Below, piece after piece: positions 24,501 through 36,524 of a stretch of 64,000 nucleotides of DNA (position 1 is the stretch's first letter; each line of letters starts with the position of its first letter). The notes under the pieces are model-generated. The model did not search any database. It saw only the letters and a program-made list of their open reading frames with translations, and was not told the origin of the DNA. A program made the translations under genes and the position numbers. The DNA is from Ascidia mentula (lineage: Eukaryota; Chordata; Ascidiacea; Phlebobranchia; Ascidiidae): assembly GCA_947561715.1 (NCBI GenBank), contig OX387205.1, forward strand, positions 2,237,001-2,301,000, written 5' to 3'.

Positions 24501-25867
24501 CAATAAAGGATGGGGTTTGCCAGCGTTTCACGACATTTATCATGGGGAACACGTTAAAAACTTGCAAGCGAATTCTGTAAACTTCAAAACTCTTCAACAG
24601 TGTGATGCTTAAGAAATATAATGCAAAATGCTATCGGAGGACTAACCTATCAGCCATACTTCCAAACACAAACGATCCCAGCGTCATTCCAACGTAGAAC
24701 ATTGAGGTGGAAAGTGGAATTAAGAAACCCCGGTCGCACACAAGATTAAACTGCATCAATGTTATATATATAACAGTTATTTTGTACTGTTGAGATTAGT
24801 GGTGCACAACACATGGCACGTGTCAGTGGTGCAAAACACAACGTAACGTGCCAGGAGTGCACAACACATGGCAAATGTCACTGGTGCACAACACATGGCA
24901 CGTATTATAGGGGTACATAGCAAATGACACGTGTCAGTGGTGCACAGTAAATGGCTCGTGTTAGTGGAGCACCACACATAGTACGTGTCAGTGGTAACAA
25001 CACATGGCACATGTCAGGGGTGCACAACACACAGCACGACCTTTTGAAAAAAAAGACAATTAGGTCATACCTCGGTGACGACAGTTTCTGTGAATATACT
25101 TCTGTCGTACCAATAACCTTGGTCGCATGGGATGTAATCAGCTGACCTATTCACACACGACAACGTCCCATCGCATTCACTGTAGTTGTAACCATACCTA
25201 AACCACAAAACAGTAAGTTTGGGTATAACTATTTTGTATCACAAAAAGTTCAATAGTGATTTCCTAACACAACTTTCAACGTGTAACGGACTTGAAGCAA
25301 GTTTCGTATCTTCCCTTTAAAGGATCGTAAGGTGTTGTGTAGTTGAGGATTTCAGATTCAGTCAAGTTGGGGTAAGCCGTTGAATTGTCAAATGGCGGAA
25401 CATTACACCTGAAATTATAGTTAGTTAGACATGTAAGATTCGTTTGTGGCAACGCCTGGGCAATCTTTTCATCCAAGAGTTCTTCGCAGTGACTAAAATG
25501 CGATGCAAGCAAGGTTTCTATGTGGGGAATGCTTTAAACTTAGTAGAACCAGGATTAGAAACAGATCGAGCGTATATAGGTCCAACTAATAGACACAACA
25601 ATGTTTTTTTTTGCCTGGCAAGATAGTCGTAAGTCATAAAAGCTTCAATGTTGAGTACTAGTAGGTGGTGAACTAGCTTAAAATTATATTTTACTACAGA
25701 AATTGTTTCACAAATACTTGCCTATAATCGGACTCGTATGCAATGAAAACGGTTGCCAATGCATGGTAACCAGCAATGGCTGAGCTGTAACTCAACAAAG
25801 CACCGACAATGATCTGACAAAGTCCAATTTCACCGACCTTCTTCAAAATATATTCGAAACTAACCAT
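21547..25867 (-). CDS. SLC22-type organic ion transporter E
   Basis: Fifteen exons join in frame to 575 residues: 25722-25867, 25292-25408, 25071-25197, 24647-24750, 24161-24315, 23835-23959, 23558-23662, 23378-23464, 23098-23213, 22957-23039, 22745-22894, 22186-22294, 22009-22127, 21770-21911, 21547-21589. Features: MVSFEYILKKVGEIG and TM1, CNVPPFDNST, CDQGYWYDRSIFTETVVTE, RRGRKP (Arg where paralogues have Phe), PESPRWLFAKEKNDEG, MDRVGRR, ELYPTVVR, PETNGKPMMETIEQAE. Exon 9 is 15 bases longer than in its sisters. The last exon is short (tail FFEHNETPLLQPK) because its acceptor lies inside what is exon in F; this choice rests on the TTTATTTTAACAG acceptor. Intron 1 uses a GC donor (25720-25721), as in C. 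A minisatellite occupies intron 3. Confidence 0.86.
24785..25045. repeat. Minisatellite, degenerate 25-30 bp units, intron 3 of E
   Basis: About nine imperfect tandem copies of a unit built on GTGCACAACACATGGCACGT followed by GTCAGTG. Units vary in length and by substitutions. Read in some frames it gives a spurious cysteine-rich peptide, which is not a gene. Confidence 0.85.
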
Positions 25868-28300
25868 CTACAAATGTTATCTTTCTTGCGGTTTCAGCAA
25901 CCTTTGCGTATAAAAATAGTGAATTGAAACCAGCAGTCGCTTGCACAACTGTGTAGTTTTTACTACAATCTTCTTACAAAATAAGTTTCACAAAATCACA
26001 CACTGGTACTAGCAAGTAGGTCTAATGAAAGACCAAGCAGGACTGTTTTACTCTGCCCAAACCGCTGCTATGCACATAAATGTATCGCCCTGAAAATAAA
26101 CGGTTAAGTGCAACGATAAAACTATATTTTGTTATCAGGACAGGCGCCAATGAAAAACTTCCGCAGATTTTCACCCATTCCTCCGAACGAGGGAAGTAGA
26201 ATGTTTAGTGATTACTGATTGGGTTTAAACAGGTAAAGAAGATCCTTGCATTAATAATGATTAAGAACTTCTGCATAGATTTTATTAAGGATCAACTGCA
26301 AGGTGATTCTCAACGCACCTACAAAATGCACCATTGTTCAATTATTTCTGTTGGTTTATTTGTTTTCGAAAACCAACAGGCATGACTTTAACCTCGCAAG
26401 CTTTTTCAACGATAAAAACATTGTGTTTTTTTTTCTATCAAGTATTATCAGTCCTACTAAGCTCTCTAGTAATTTAATAATCTGTTCTTCTGGCACAATA
26501 AAAACGTAACTTTATTAAGCGACGTTTCGCCTGTTATCCAACAAGGCTTCCCCAGTTTTTGTTGTGCCAGAAGAACACACTATTAAATTACAATATGCCT
26601 GGCAGCAACAGAAACATTATATTTAAGCTCTTTAGGTTAGGTTTTTATCAAAAGTGAAAGATGGTCCCCTGTCTCTTGCACTACATCGCACCTCAGTTTG
26701 CTTGGTGTTGAAACCAGTCATTCAAAACAATAATGGCAATTTGTTTGTGCGTTGTCGTGTTTACTGCCCAACAGGGAAAGTAGACCATTTTTAACACACG
26801 ACAGGCGCAACTTCCAACTTTCATTGACATCGGTTTCATGTCGACAATAATATGTCAGTGCTATGTATGTTCCTGTACACACCCACATGCACGTTTGCCA
26901 CACATGACTAAGTATAAACGCCTATTTAATACGTGGTCAAACCATGCCGGTGTACTTTACGTTTTTTTAACGTGTGGTAAATTTAATAGCGTTGAAAGTA
27001 CAATGTGAGAAATAATTGACGATCGAACGACGGGATGTAATGGCAACGCATGCATGCTGCTTTTTTATTTTGGTTAAAGTGGTAAATTATCATTTTGGTC
27101 AATTCGAAGAACAGAAAATTTGTGTTTACGTTTTTCCGTAAATAACGATCGTGCTGTAGAGTGTAAACAGGTCTAGCTTTATTTTCTTCATTATACAATT
27201 ACAAGACTTCTAACCTTCCCATGCACTACAATCTCAAGTGATCTTAAAAAAATCACTCGTACTGGCACACTTGATTTTTAAACATAGGCACCTTTCCAAG
27301 GAAAGAACAGCTCCAAACAGTTTTAATAGTTCATAAGTTGTATATGTTATCTGTGTAGTGTACCACAAGGGGTCGCGCTCCGGTCGTAGGACTATGAAAG
27401 ACTGATCGGCATTGTAGTAGTAGAGACTATACTTTTGTCTGGGAGCCATGCCATGAGTTTTGATGTACATATGGTACAATTGCAATACATGCTGTCAGAT
27501 GTTGTGGGGTGGCAATGTAGCCGAAAATTCGTTTGTTTTGAGTTTTCGTTTGTATGTAATGGCAACCGGCCGTGGAGGAAAACCTAGCAAAGTGAACATA
27601 GCTCTAATTTCGCAAAGTGAATGTGCTTTATGTTTGCTTGGCGAAATAAGAAGGGTATACGTTTTCAGTACGGTGGAATTTAAAGATGCAGATGAGGCTA
27701 TGTGACACCAGTTTGTATTTTATTGTTGTCCAAATCGGAACGTCACATTTAAGACGTACAAGTGTTTTTTCTCGATATCAGCATGGCGAGTCTATCTACC
27801 AATACATAATGGTGAGTCTTTCGACCAATACAATATAGTGTTAAAAAAGATTAAATAAAGCAACAGCAAGTTTGTTCTTGCAACCACGTGTTGGAGATTG
27901 ATGCTGTACACCGAAATGCGCATGAATTGGAGCGGGGCGCGCCTCAATCAAGTCGAGAGGCAAGCAGCAGCGTCTCGTCTTTCAACTGCGCTTTACGTCG
28001 CGTGCCATTGCCTGCCTGGGGAGCATTGATTGTGCTTTCCATGTGGTGGCAAAAAAACACACTCGATGATGCAGAGATATTTCACAGCGGTGACTTCAGG
28101 AATTTCATGTCAACATGAGAGTGAGTGGTATTATGTTGAAAGATGAATAAAGAAACGAATTGTTTAAAAAGATGATTGAATAATTTAGTGTTGTCTCAGA
28201 ATACGCCACACATTGCTTCAATTCTGTTACAGTTATGATGACTTTTCCCTGGGAGCATTTTTGTTTTCAATCAGGAAGGAGGTTATGACTCATTTTGCAT
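25868..28300. other. Long spacer upstream of E
   Basis: The first part should hold the promoter of E. An inverted-repeat element at 26470-26590 is listed separately. A few short frames (for example 27460-27705 and 27888-28118 on the plus strand) lack splice context and homology that I recognise, so no gene is called. Confidence 0.4.
26470..26590. repeat. Inverted-repeat element with GAAACG hairpin
   Basis: The 36-bp arms (26470-26505 and 26555-26590) match at 33 of 36 positions and carry the TTCTTCTGGCA / TGCCAGAAGAA signature seen at other repeat ends here. On the minus strand the centre reads AAGCCTTGTTGGATAACAGGC then GAAACG, a hairpin (GCCT/AGGC) before GAAA but without a CTGATGA box. 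Confidence 0.7.
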
Positions 28301-28314
28301 ACGCTACTGCTTTA

Positions 28315-28690
28315 TTGTTTCTTCTGTTGCGTGAAAATTCGGACTTAATGCAGTGTTGATGCAGGAGCAATAGATAATTTGGCGTCCAGTGACACAAGAG
28401 CGCTTGTTACGACAAACGCGGATATCAGGTATGTTCATATTGAAAAAAATGCTTGCAATTAAGTGTTTCATGCAGCAAACATTTATTATCGAAACTGACC
28501 ACAAACCTGTAATAACATTGTTTAATAAAGGAGTTAAAGTGGTGAATACAACGTTTGATGTTTCGGTTACCACGTGTATCAGTTCGGTATCTTTTTCTTA
28601 TGTGCACTCACCCTAGGCAATCTACTATTTGCTGCTGATGTTATTTCTGACGTTATTACCTCAACAGGGAATTTGTTCTTTCCAAGAAGT
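28315..28690 (+). mobile_element. Fossil Ty3/gypsy-type LTR retroelement fragment (RNase H region)
   Basis: A short plus-strand stretch reads like the RNase H domain of Ty3/gypsy elements: GLNAVLMQ, then ILKKMLAIKCF, then IIETDHKPVITLFNK. Only this fragment is recognisable, it is broken, and no terminal repeats are visible around it. It looks old. Confidence 0.6.
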
Positions 28691-28940
28691 GCAATCATGT
28701 CATGACACAATTCCTTTTGGAAGCCATTCCGCTCCGTATGAATTGCAATGTAAGAAGTACATTGCATTAGAGTCTTATCAAGCTGTCCACGTACAAAAAA
28801 ACTGATTTACCTAAATTAATATATACTGCGCTATTTAATATTCTCAACATGAGATTTAGCATTGTAATACATGTGCTGTTGCTTACAAACGTGATTAAAA
28901 ATTAAACTTTGTTGAAACAAATAAAAACACTAAACTTACA

Positions 28941-29333
28941 CAGCCTTCTGTCGTACCAATATCCCTAATCACACTTCATGTGTTTGGCTGATTTATTACC
29001 GCAAGACAACGTCCCATCACATTTGTTTTAGTCGCAACCATATCTAAACATTAATGGTAGCCACTAAATCTTCATACAAACATACGGATTTTGGTTTCAA
29101 TATGCTCAACCGGTTTCATGCTGACCAATCCCTGCAGCGTTTTAAACGACAGAAACTACACAGATATTTTACTAATCATTCCAGGAGGCAATTTAGGCCT
29201 AATAACTTTAAGTGTTAATTGTTTGAATCATTTTCATTTCCATTGACCGAGCAAAGTGCAACGACAATTTTGCAAATTCTCGGTACTTCCGACTTTTTGA
29301 ACTTTTTTGTGAAAGGTATCGAAGCTGATTATC
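28941..29333 (-). pseudogene. SLC22-type transporter E', two-exon relic
   Basis: The remains of exon 3 (28941-29043) read YGCD, CDGTLSC, NKSAKH and GYWYDRRL, with two in-frame stops. The remains of exon 1 (about 29245-29333) begin with ATA in place of ATG (ISFDTFHKKV) and then diverge. Upstream, GTGGACTGTGTAACTATTC matches the leader of D, F and G. No other exon is found, so it is a decayed member of the D/F/G subfamily just downstream of F. Confidence 0.8.
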
Positions 29334-29576
29334 GTGGACTGTGTAACTATTCTTAACTCACTTACAAAACCAGCCACATGGGTTTATCCCAATCTGTAAC
29401 TACACCCCATGTTGTCCGCGATTGTTAAAAACCTGTCCGTGTACTTGACGTTTTACAACGCGTGATAAATTTATTGGCGCAATGTGGAAAGTGCGAGAAA
29501 TAGTAGACGATCAAATAAATGTGAACGAGGGGATGTTTTGATAAAGCATGAATGCTTTCAATGCAGTTGGACATTT

Positions 29577-32500
29577 TTATTGTGGTAAAAGTGGAGACGT
29601 CTCATCTTGTTCAAAGGATTCGTTGACACGAGTCGAAAGAGCTGGGTTTATGAAAACTTCATCACTAAACAAATACATGATGTTCAATCAAACCTTAAAT
29701 CCGCATGTAATCTTGTATCATGTAGTTTTACTAGCGATTTGAATAATAGTTATGTTTTTATTTTTCTGCATTTTACTTTCCATTTGACACGAACTTTTAC
29801 CCTTTTACTTACGTCACAATGGTGTCGTCATCAAGCTTGTTGAGATCGACAACTTCACCGGTTTTGTAAAATATTTCTGCTTGTTCGATTGTTTCCATCA
29901 TCGGTTTGCCGTTGGTTTCGGGAAATTTAAGAGATAAAAGCCCAGCGGCCACAGCTGCAACGAGCATTATAAAGTGTCCAGTGACCACATTTGAACATAA
30001 CATACAAGCAAGGAAGTTCTATTTTAGGTTTGACGTTTATAAAAGGTGTAATATACCCATCACTCCAAATAGGGAGTTCGGAAGCCATGATACTTGGCTC
30101 TGCAGTGATATGATGTAAGGTGCACTAATTCCTCCAATTCGTGAAGCAATTGAACCGTTTCCGACTCCGTTACTCCTAAAAAATAAGTAAATGTTCATTG
30201 AACCGGATCCAAATACAAGCGTTCATGCGTGACCATCGACAGGACGTTTGTGACCGCACTTGAGCGTAGCGTTTGGCTTGGCAAAGTTTGTTAGGGTGGG
30301 TTCGAATCCCACCTTCACCAAAGCTGAGAACAAAATGTTTTTAAATAATCCATTACATTTTCTACCTCAATACTGTCGGGTAAAGTTCAGCCGTGAAGTT
30401 GTAAATGATGGTGAATGATCCAGAGATACCGAACTTTCCGATAAAAGCAAATACAACACCAAGAGTTACCAGATCTGAACAAGAATACATCATAATTAGC
30501 ACGTTCAGAATTTTTTGAATTCTAGTACAATATTTATTAGGTCTAACAGAGAAGTGGTTTCTACCAATGTGCTGGATATTTCATTTAAATCATTTTTTTT
30601 TTAATTTTTGCCCCCTTTTTGCCCAATGTGTGGTTATACCTTGGTTATCCCCCGCGTACTCGTTGACTATCACACTGGCAATGAGTCCAACTCCAGCAAC
30701 AATAAACATTCCTGCTATAAGAATCCGCCGTCCGATTCGATCCAAAAACAGAATACAAACCACAGTAGCTGCTATCTCGAAAACGGTGTCTGGTAAAATT
30801 TCAAGCGACATAAATTTCACCACCTTTTGACGCAGTTTTACAAACAGTGTTTCTAAAGCTTTTATGTCATGTTTCAAATTTACAATTTCGCAGAATTTTG
30901 TCCGAAAAAAAGATCGCAGTTCGAGGTTCTTTGATTGAAAACAAAGCACTTACTCAGGATATTGTTGACAAAGATGTCACCAGCCAGGGACCCCGCATTT
31001 AAGGAAACTCCATAGTAGACCAAACTGTTGACAAACCTGCAAGAAAAATTAAGTAGCTTCCAAACCATCAGTAAACAATTTTCTTTGATATAAATTGAAA
31101 GCTTTTCACCGTTAATTATTTACTCCATAGTTAACGTTCGGGTCGTAGCTATAAATGAAACAATTTATCAGGCCTTGCTTTATTTCCAGCATGAACCAAA
31201 CATATGAAGACTCTGTACAACTACATTATGTGCTATATTATATCAATTACCAGTTAAACATGATGTTTAAGGATGTTAGTCTTAACCCTCTGGTTCTGAA
31301 CAGGTCTAGGTATGAGTGTTTGGACGTCTGTTTCCTTCGCGAAGTTTCCTTCTGTATACCACATTAGAAAGTTAGTAGTAAAACTTGTTGTTTGTGAGTT
31401 AGGTTCGTTTGGACAAGAGATTCCAAAACCATGGCATCGTTAGAATAAATACCAAAGCAGCTCAGTAACTAATACTAAAAAAGTAATGAAAAATATCTCG
31501 CCACTCATTCTTTTTTTCTTTTTTTCCTTTTTTACGCTTTAGTATTTATCGTCGGGTTGCGTTTACGTACTTGTCCTGATGAAGATCAGTTGGACAACGA
31601 ACAAGTAAATTATTTTTGCCAGAAGAGCTTTGAATTTATTGATATTATGCCCGGTAGCGTTAACAACAAAATAATCAATATATTTAGCACAGAAAGGGCA
31701 AAGTGTTGTTATCCCACATAGGTTTCCGAAAAGAGTGCTTATACCATTGTTTCCTCGCCAGCTTTTCTTGCTTCGTCCAAATCCTCTTCGCTTAATTCCT
31801 TTCTATTGATTCTCGCCATTAGTTTTGTTACCTTCAGTAAAACAACACGCAGAAAGTTCATTGCCAAAAAAAGCAAGTTGTTGACAATGGTTGTTCATTG
31901 TTAGACTATTTTATATAAGAAGCCAGCATGGAATCGTCATGTGGACGTATCCAGGAGCAAACATCAAATGCAAAAACAATGGGGAAACAACTAAGTTTTA
32001 TTGACTTTACCCTTATTCCTTCCTCATCCCTTTTCATGGCGAAAAGCCACCTCGGTGACTCGGGGAGGATGACGACAAAGATAAGAAGAGGGGAACTGGC
32101 GATAGACACGGCGAGCTGTGTGTAAGATTGTTGTCGATGAAATAAAATTTAAGAATATTAAAATTTTAGAGATTACTTTTATGGTTGAAACCCCTGTTAT
32201 CATAACAAAAATTTACACGAATAGTGCAAACTGTATCGAATATTCTAACGATAATGTTTTTTACTTTTAGCGCAGTGGTGTTTAATCTTTTTTGTCTCAG
32301 GCGCCACATTGGTTTTAAAAAGTGCTAAGTCCCCAGCAAAACAAAATACAGTTTGAGCATTTTTAGATGACGGCTTCAAGAAATAGGACCTTTATCTTAT
32401 TTCCACACGGGCAAATATTACGCCAGAAGAACCTTTTTGCATTGCCAATTTGCAAAAGCAAAAAGTGATTAGACAAATATCACAAATAAGGACAGTTTGG

Positions 32501-35079
32501 CTAGTGACAATCAGGACAAGTGTTTTGTTCATTGTGTATTAAACCCTTCGCGACCCAACGAAATTTTGCATTACTTGAATCATCCTATGGTATGAGTACT
32601 AATGGTTAATCAGCGAAAATATTGAGTCATCTTCCAGAAACTTCTATGACATCAGGGCTCGTATGGTGGGCTAAGTTTTAAACAACAAAATATACAAGTG
32701 GAACATCATTATGTTCGAACCATAACTTACCATCAGGTTGTGCCAATCCCTCCATTCGTAAGCCATTCCACTCAGTATGAGGAATCCCATAGGAAGAACT
32801 ATTTGAGTGCTCAATCCGAACGGTGTTCTCCATTTTGGGCCGACGATTTCTATAACTAAACAAACACAATATACTCCTTAATATGCTAACAGGTGATGTT
32901 TCGAAAGGAGTTCATCGGAGTCACATGCTCTCTAATGCAACATCGGGATAAAACATGTTAACAAAGTTATGATGCCTAAAAGTACTAGAGCATTGCATAG
33001 CATTGTTAATAATGCCCTATGATATTGCAGGATGACTCTGCAACGAATTTTAAATTACGGAGTTAAATTACATCTACACAAAGCTTTTCACTAAGGAGTT
33101 TTGCTGAGTAACTCCACGCGTATCCTAGCTAAGCGCTACCTACAAAGTCCATCAACTCATATAAACACCTATATTTTATGAATTTTCAAAAAAGGCTAAA
33201 TTTAGGCCAAAGTCTTTCAAAAAAATGCAGAGTAGCAAAATTTGGCCTGACAATGGCCAAGCCAGCAACACTGTTCGTAAGGTTTGGATATTATACCGAA
33301 CATTAAAATGCGTTTAAACCGAAACTACATTAGGCAAGTACATTATAACTAACTTTAAAGTTTGTTGTGTATCAGTGGAAAACTTGGTATAAAACCGATT
33401 TACCGCTTGTTTACCAGCGAGCCAACAAATAAGCCCGGTTGCATGTTAAGATTACAACGGTTTGCGCAAACAATTTGTTTAATCAGCTAACACTAAACGT
33501 TTGTACGGAGCACTGGGCTTTTTTTCAGCAGCAAAACAACATGTTGATTTTTACGTGGTATTGTCATGTGTTACATGATCCCTTGACCTGAACTACTTTA
33601 TACTACCATAATCTTTATTGGGAAGCACGGTATTTGAGTATAGCCTATTGCAAATATTTGCAACAGTGCTAGCACATAAGTACAACCATCGATTTTATCA
33701 AATAAACCTTTGATAAACAAACTATACTGAATACAGTAAACTTTATGCAATAACGCCAAACCTAGTACTAATGAATGCTACACCGTTACGTTAGTTGAGA
33801 AGCCTTTATATATAACCGTTAATGCATGTAAAACGAAATGGCAGGGGAAAATGAAAAGGGGCCATCAACATTCAAGGAAGGGTGTTGTTCCGAGTATAAG
33901 GTTAATAAACATGATTTTGTTTTTATTTTTATCCGAGAAAGTTTTCATCAACTTTGTCGCTAATAATTTGTGTTTCTATTGCTTACTGTACACGAAAGTG
34001 CCAATGATTCCACCGTAGTTGAAGCAAGCGATGCAGGCTCTGAAAATTGTGTACATGGCAACTGAGGTGCTGTATGACAAGGCAAACATGCTTGCTGTCG
34101 CGAGAATCGCCGAAACGATCATCGTCGGCTTGCGGCCGTACCTGTGGCAGTCAAAAATACAAATAAATATATAACTTATAGTAAACCAAGGTTCTACGTC
34201 ACTGGTGGATATCCATTAGTTGAAAAAAGTTGCTTGAAGGTATTGATCTTTTAATTTTTTACTAAAAAAGTTAGTAGTCCTACCATTTATTCTTTTAAGT
34301 CAAAAAAAATTATAGCAATTAAATTTCGTTGTACACAAACCTGTCGGCCACATTTCCAAATAGAAACGACCCGATCAACATTCCCACGTAATACATTGAA
34401 GTTGAAAGTGGTATCAGGTAACTTCGGTCGCATATAAGGTCGAACTGCAGAAAAATACAGCAACGTACAGTACTGTAGAACCGTAACATATTTTTCATCT
34501 TTGTTAAGTTACCTCTGTAACAACAGTCTCTGTGAACAGACTTTTGTCATACCAATATCCTTTGTCACACGTAATGTGTTTGGCTGATTTATTAACGCAA
34601 GACAACGTCCCGTCGCATTTGTTGTAGTCGTAACCATATCTAAAAACAAAGGAAAACGAACATATCTTTTTAAAGGAACATATAGTTTTCCGTTTAAATT
34701 TTCTTGTCAAAAGTCGAACTTACTTTGAACAAGTATCGTACTCCCCTGTCGTAGGGTCATAGGGCGTTGTGTAGTTGAGAATGTCAGATTCAGTCAAGTT
34801 GGGGTAAGCCGTTGAGTTGTCCAATGGCGGAACATTGCACCTGTAATAAAGTGCAGGTTTTATTGGTGACCAAGATTGCGTGCAAAATGTGTTGCCAAAA
34901 GTGTTAAAATCTACAGTTGTACCATAAACTGACCTGTATTGTGGCTCATACGCAATAAATACCGTTGCCAGTGAATGGTAACCACTGATGGTGAAAGTGT
35001 AACCGAGTAAAAGTGCAACCACAACCTGACTAATCCCTACTTCCCCGACTTTTTTCAACAAGCTATCAAAGCTAATCAT
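29577..35079 (-). CDS. SLC22-type organic ion transporter F, dileucine tail
   Basis: Fifteen exons join in frame to 585 residues: 34934-35079, 34724-34840, 34513-34639, 34341-34444, 33987-34141, 32731-32855, 32011-32115, 31745-31831, 31251-31351, 30954-31036, 30640-30789, 30366-30474, 30057-30175, 29813-29954, 29577-29664. Exon 1 reads MISFDSLLKKVGEVGISQVVV. The loop has CNVPPLDNST and CDKGYWYDKSLFTETVVTE. Later come RYGRKP, PESPRWLFAMKRDEEG, LDRIGRR, SNGVGNGS and PETNGKPMMETIEQAE. The tail ends DETSPLLPQ, an acidic dileucine (ExxxLL) like that of C. The AATAAA hexamer overlaps the stop. Exons 1-14 and many intron stretches closely match G, including a tRNA-like remnant in intron 12, so F and G are a recent duplication. 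All splice sites are GT-AG. Confidence 0.9.
30230..30320 (+). repeat. tRNA-like SINE remnant, intron 12 of F
   Basis: A perfect B box with T-arm (GGTGGGTTCGAATCCCACC, about 30295-30313) is followed by TTCACCA. No matching 5' acceptor strand or anticodon arm folds upstream, so this is a tRNA-derived repeat fragment rather than a tRNA gene. The same remnant lies at the homologous place in G (37218-37308). Confidence 0.65.
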
Positions 35080-36524
35080 CGTTGACTGTGTAACTTTTCT
35101 GAGCTCACTTACAAAACCTACCCAAAGTTTCCAATGCAAGAATGTTCTGTCAGCAGAAAACTATCTTAAACTTCCGCCTTCTAACACCAACTTACGCTGT
35201 GTTTCCAGTTTTAACTTTGGAACACTGCAGTAACGTTTGGCAACATCGTAAGCTTTTGATGAGCAGGAAGGCATGACGTAAAGCAAACACGAACAACGGT
35301 CTGCAAAGTTGGTCTGGCGTGCTGCATGCATATCTCACTGCATTTCGCCTTGGGTCAATTGAGAAAGCAATCAAAGGCAAAATATGTAAGCTCAAGAGCT
35401 TAATGTAAACGAAATGTGTTGATTTTCAATGTTACACGTTTACGTGTTTAATTTTCGTTCGTTTTCGTTCAAAACCAAACCACCAGCGTTGTTAAGTTTT
35501 ATTGTGGATTGAACAGGTTTGCTAGCAGGGGAAGCAGAGCTAATAGGAGAGAGACTTGTGGTGAACAATGACGTTTTTTACTGTCGGGAGAAACGCACGA
35601 TTACCTTTACAATTGAGAACAGGACTGTTTTCCGCTACAAACACATCTTTTGAAATTCCTTGGTTCCATGGCAAACCATGACATCCATATAATAACGTAT
35701 TGCCGTTTTCAATAAGGAGAAGCGTATTTTGTGTAATTTCAATCAGCATTCTACTCCCATATATAAATGTGCTAAAATATTTCCACCGTCACTAAAACGT
35801 CTCTCTTTGCTCACAAAACAACACGAAAGTACATTTTTAATTTACATTTATAATCAAACAATCAAAAGTTTCAGCGTGCCTGAGCATTTTTAGACTAATT
35901 GGACCACAGTGTTAATTATTTATTGATTGGTTTGTTTTTTGCCTATAAACACGATATTGGTTATTGCAGTGATTAATGGAAATGAGGAACGTGAGAGTGT
36001 GGGCAGGGAGACGCGGGAATAACCATGCCGAGCGTCACCCGTGGTCTAATTACTTCAAGATAAAAAAGAACATAAAAATAAACGCGAAAATTAAGGGAAA
36101 TAGCTAATTTAAAGAAGAAGTGATGCGATTGAGAATAAATAAAGACGTGGAAATCATGGGGTAATTTACGTAATGTGTTCAACAATAAATAAAGTAGCAA
36201 ACCTTGGTGAAAAACACAAAAAAAGTCACGCACGATAGAAGACCGATAACAGAGGCGTGCATGTTCCTTTGGCAGCAAGAAGCACGTGGGTGACACGTGT
36301 GCACGTGTTTATCAACACGATATATTCTTTTAAATATATTGCACTACAAGATGTCTTTTTGTAGTGTTTTTTGAAAGATTTTTAATTTTTGCGGAAATTC
36401 TTTCCATGAATTATAAATTCTCAAGCAGTGCAAATCTCGATACACTAAAAGAGGTAAAGCCACGAATTTGGTTTTTATTGTAGCATTCTATCTATCCCAA
36501 AGGGTCCATGGAATAGAATTAACT
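35080..36524. other. Spacer between F (5' side) and G (3' side)
   Basis: About 35085-35860 is strongly similar to 41745-42620 upstream of G (shared ACTTCCGCCTTCTAACACCA, GCATGACGTAAAGCAAACAC and CACAAAACAACACGAAAGTA blocks). It is therefore a duplicated promoter-bearing unit. Positions 35860-36524 are the 3' flank of G. No gene is seen. Confidence 0.6.

Noticed and set aside
24777-25010. Cysteine-rich repetitive minus-strand peptide
   Set aside because: It is the translation of a minisatellite in intron 3 of E, with irregular units and no start or splice support.
24785-25045. CRISPR-like tandem array
   Set aside because: Units are adjacent and imperfect without unique spacers, in an intron of an animal-type gene.
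27460-28118. Two short plus-strand frames upstream of E
   Set aside because: No recognisable domain and no splice or polyadenylation context.
30230-30320. tRNA gene in intron 12 of F and G
   Set aside because: The T-arm and B box are perfect, but no 5' acceptor strand, D-arm or anticodon arm can be folded. It is treated as a SINE remnant.
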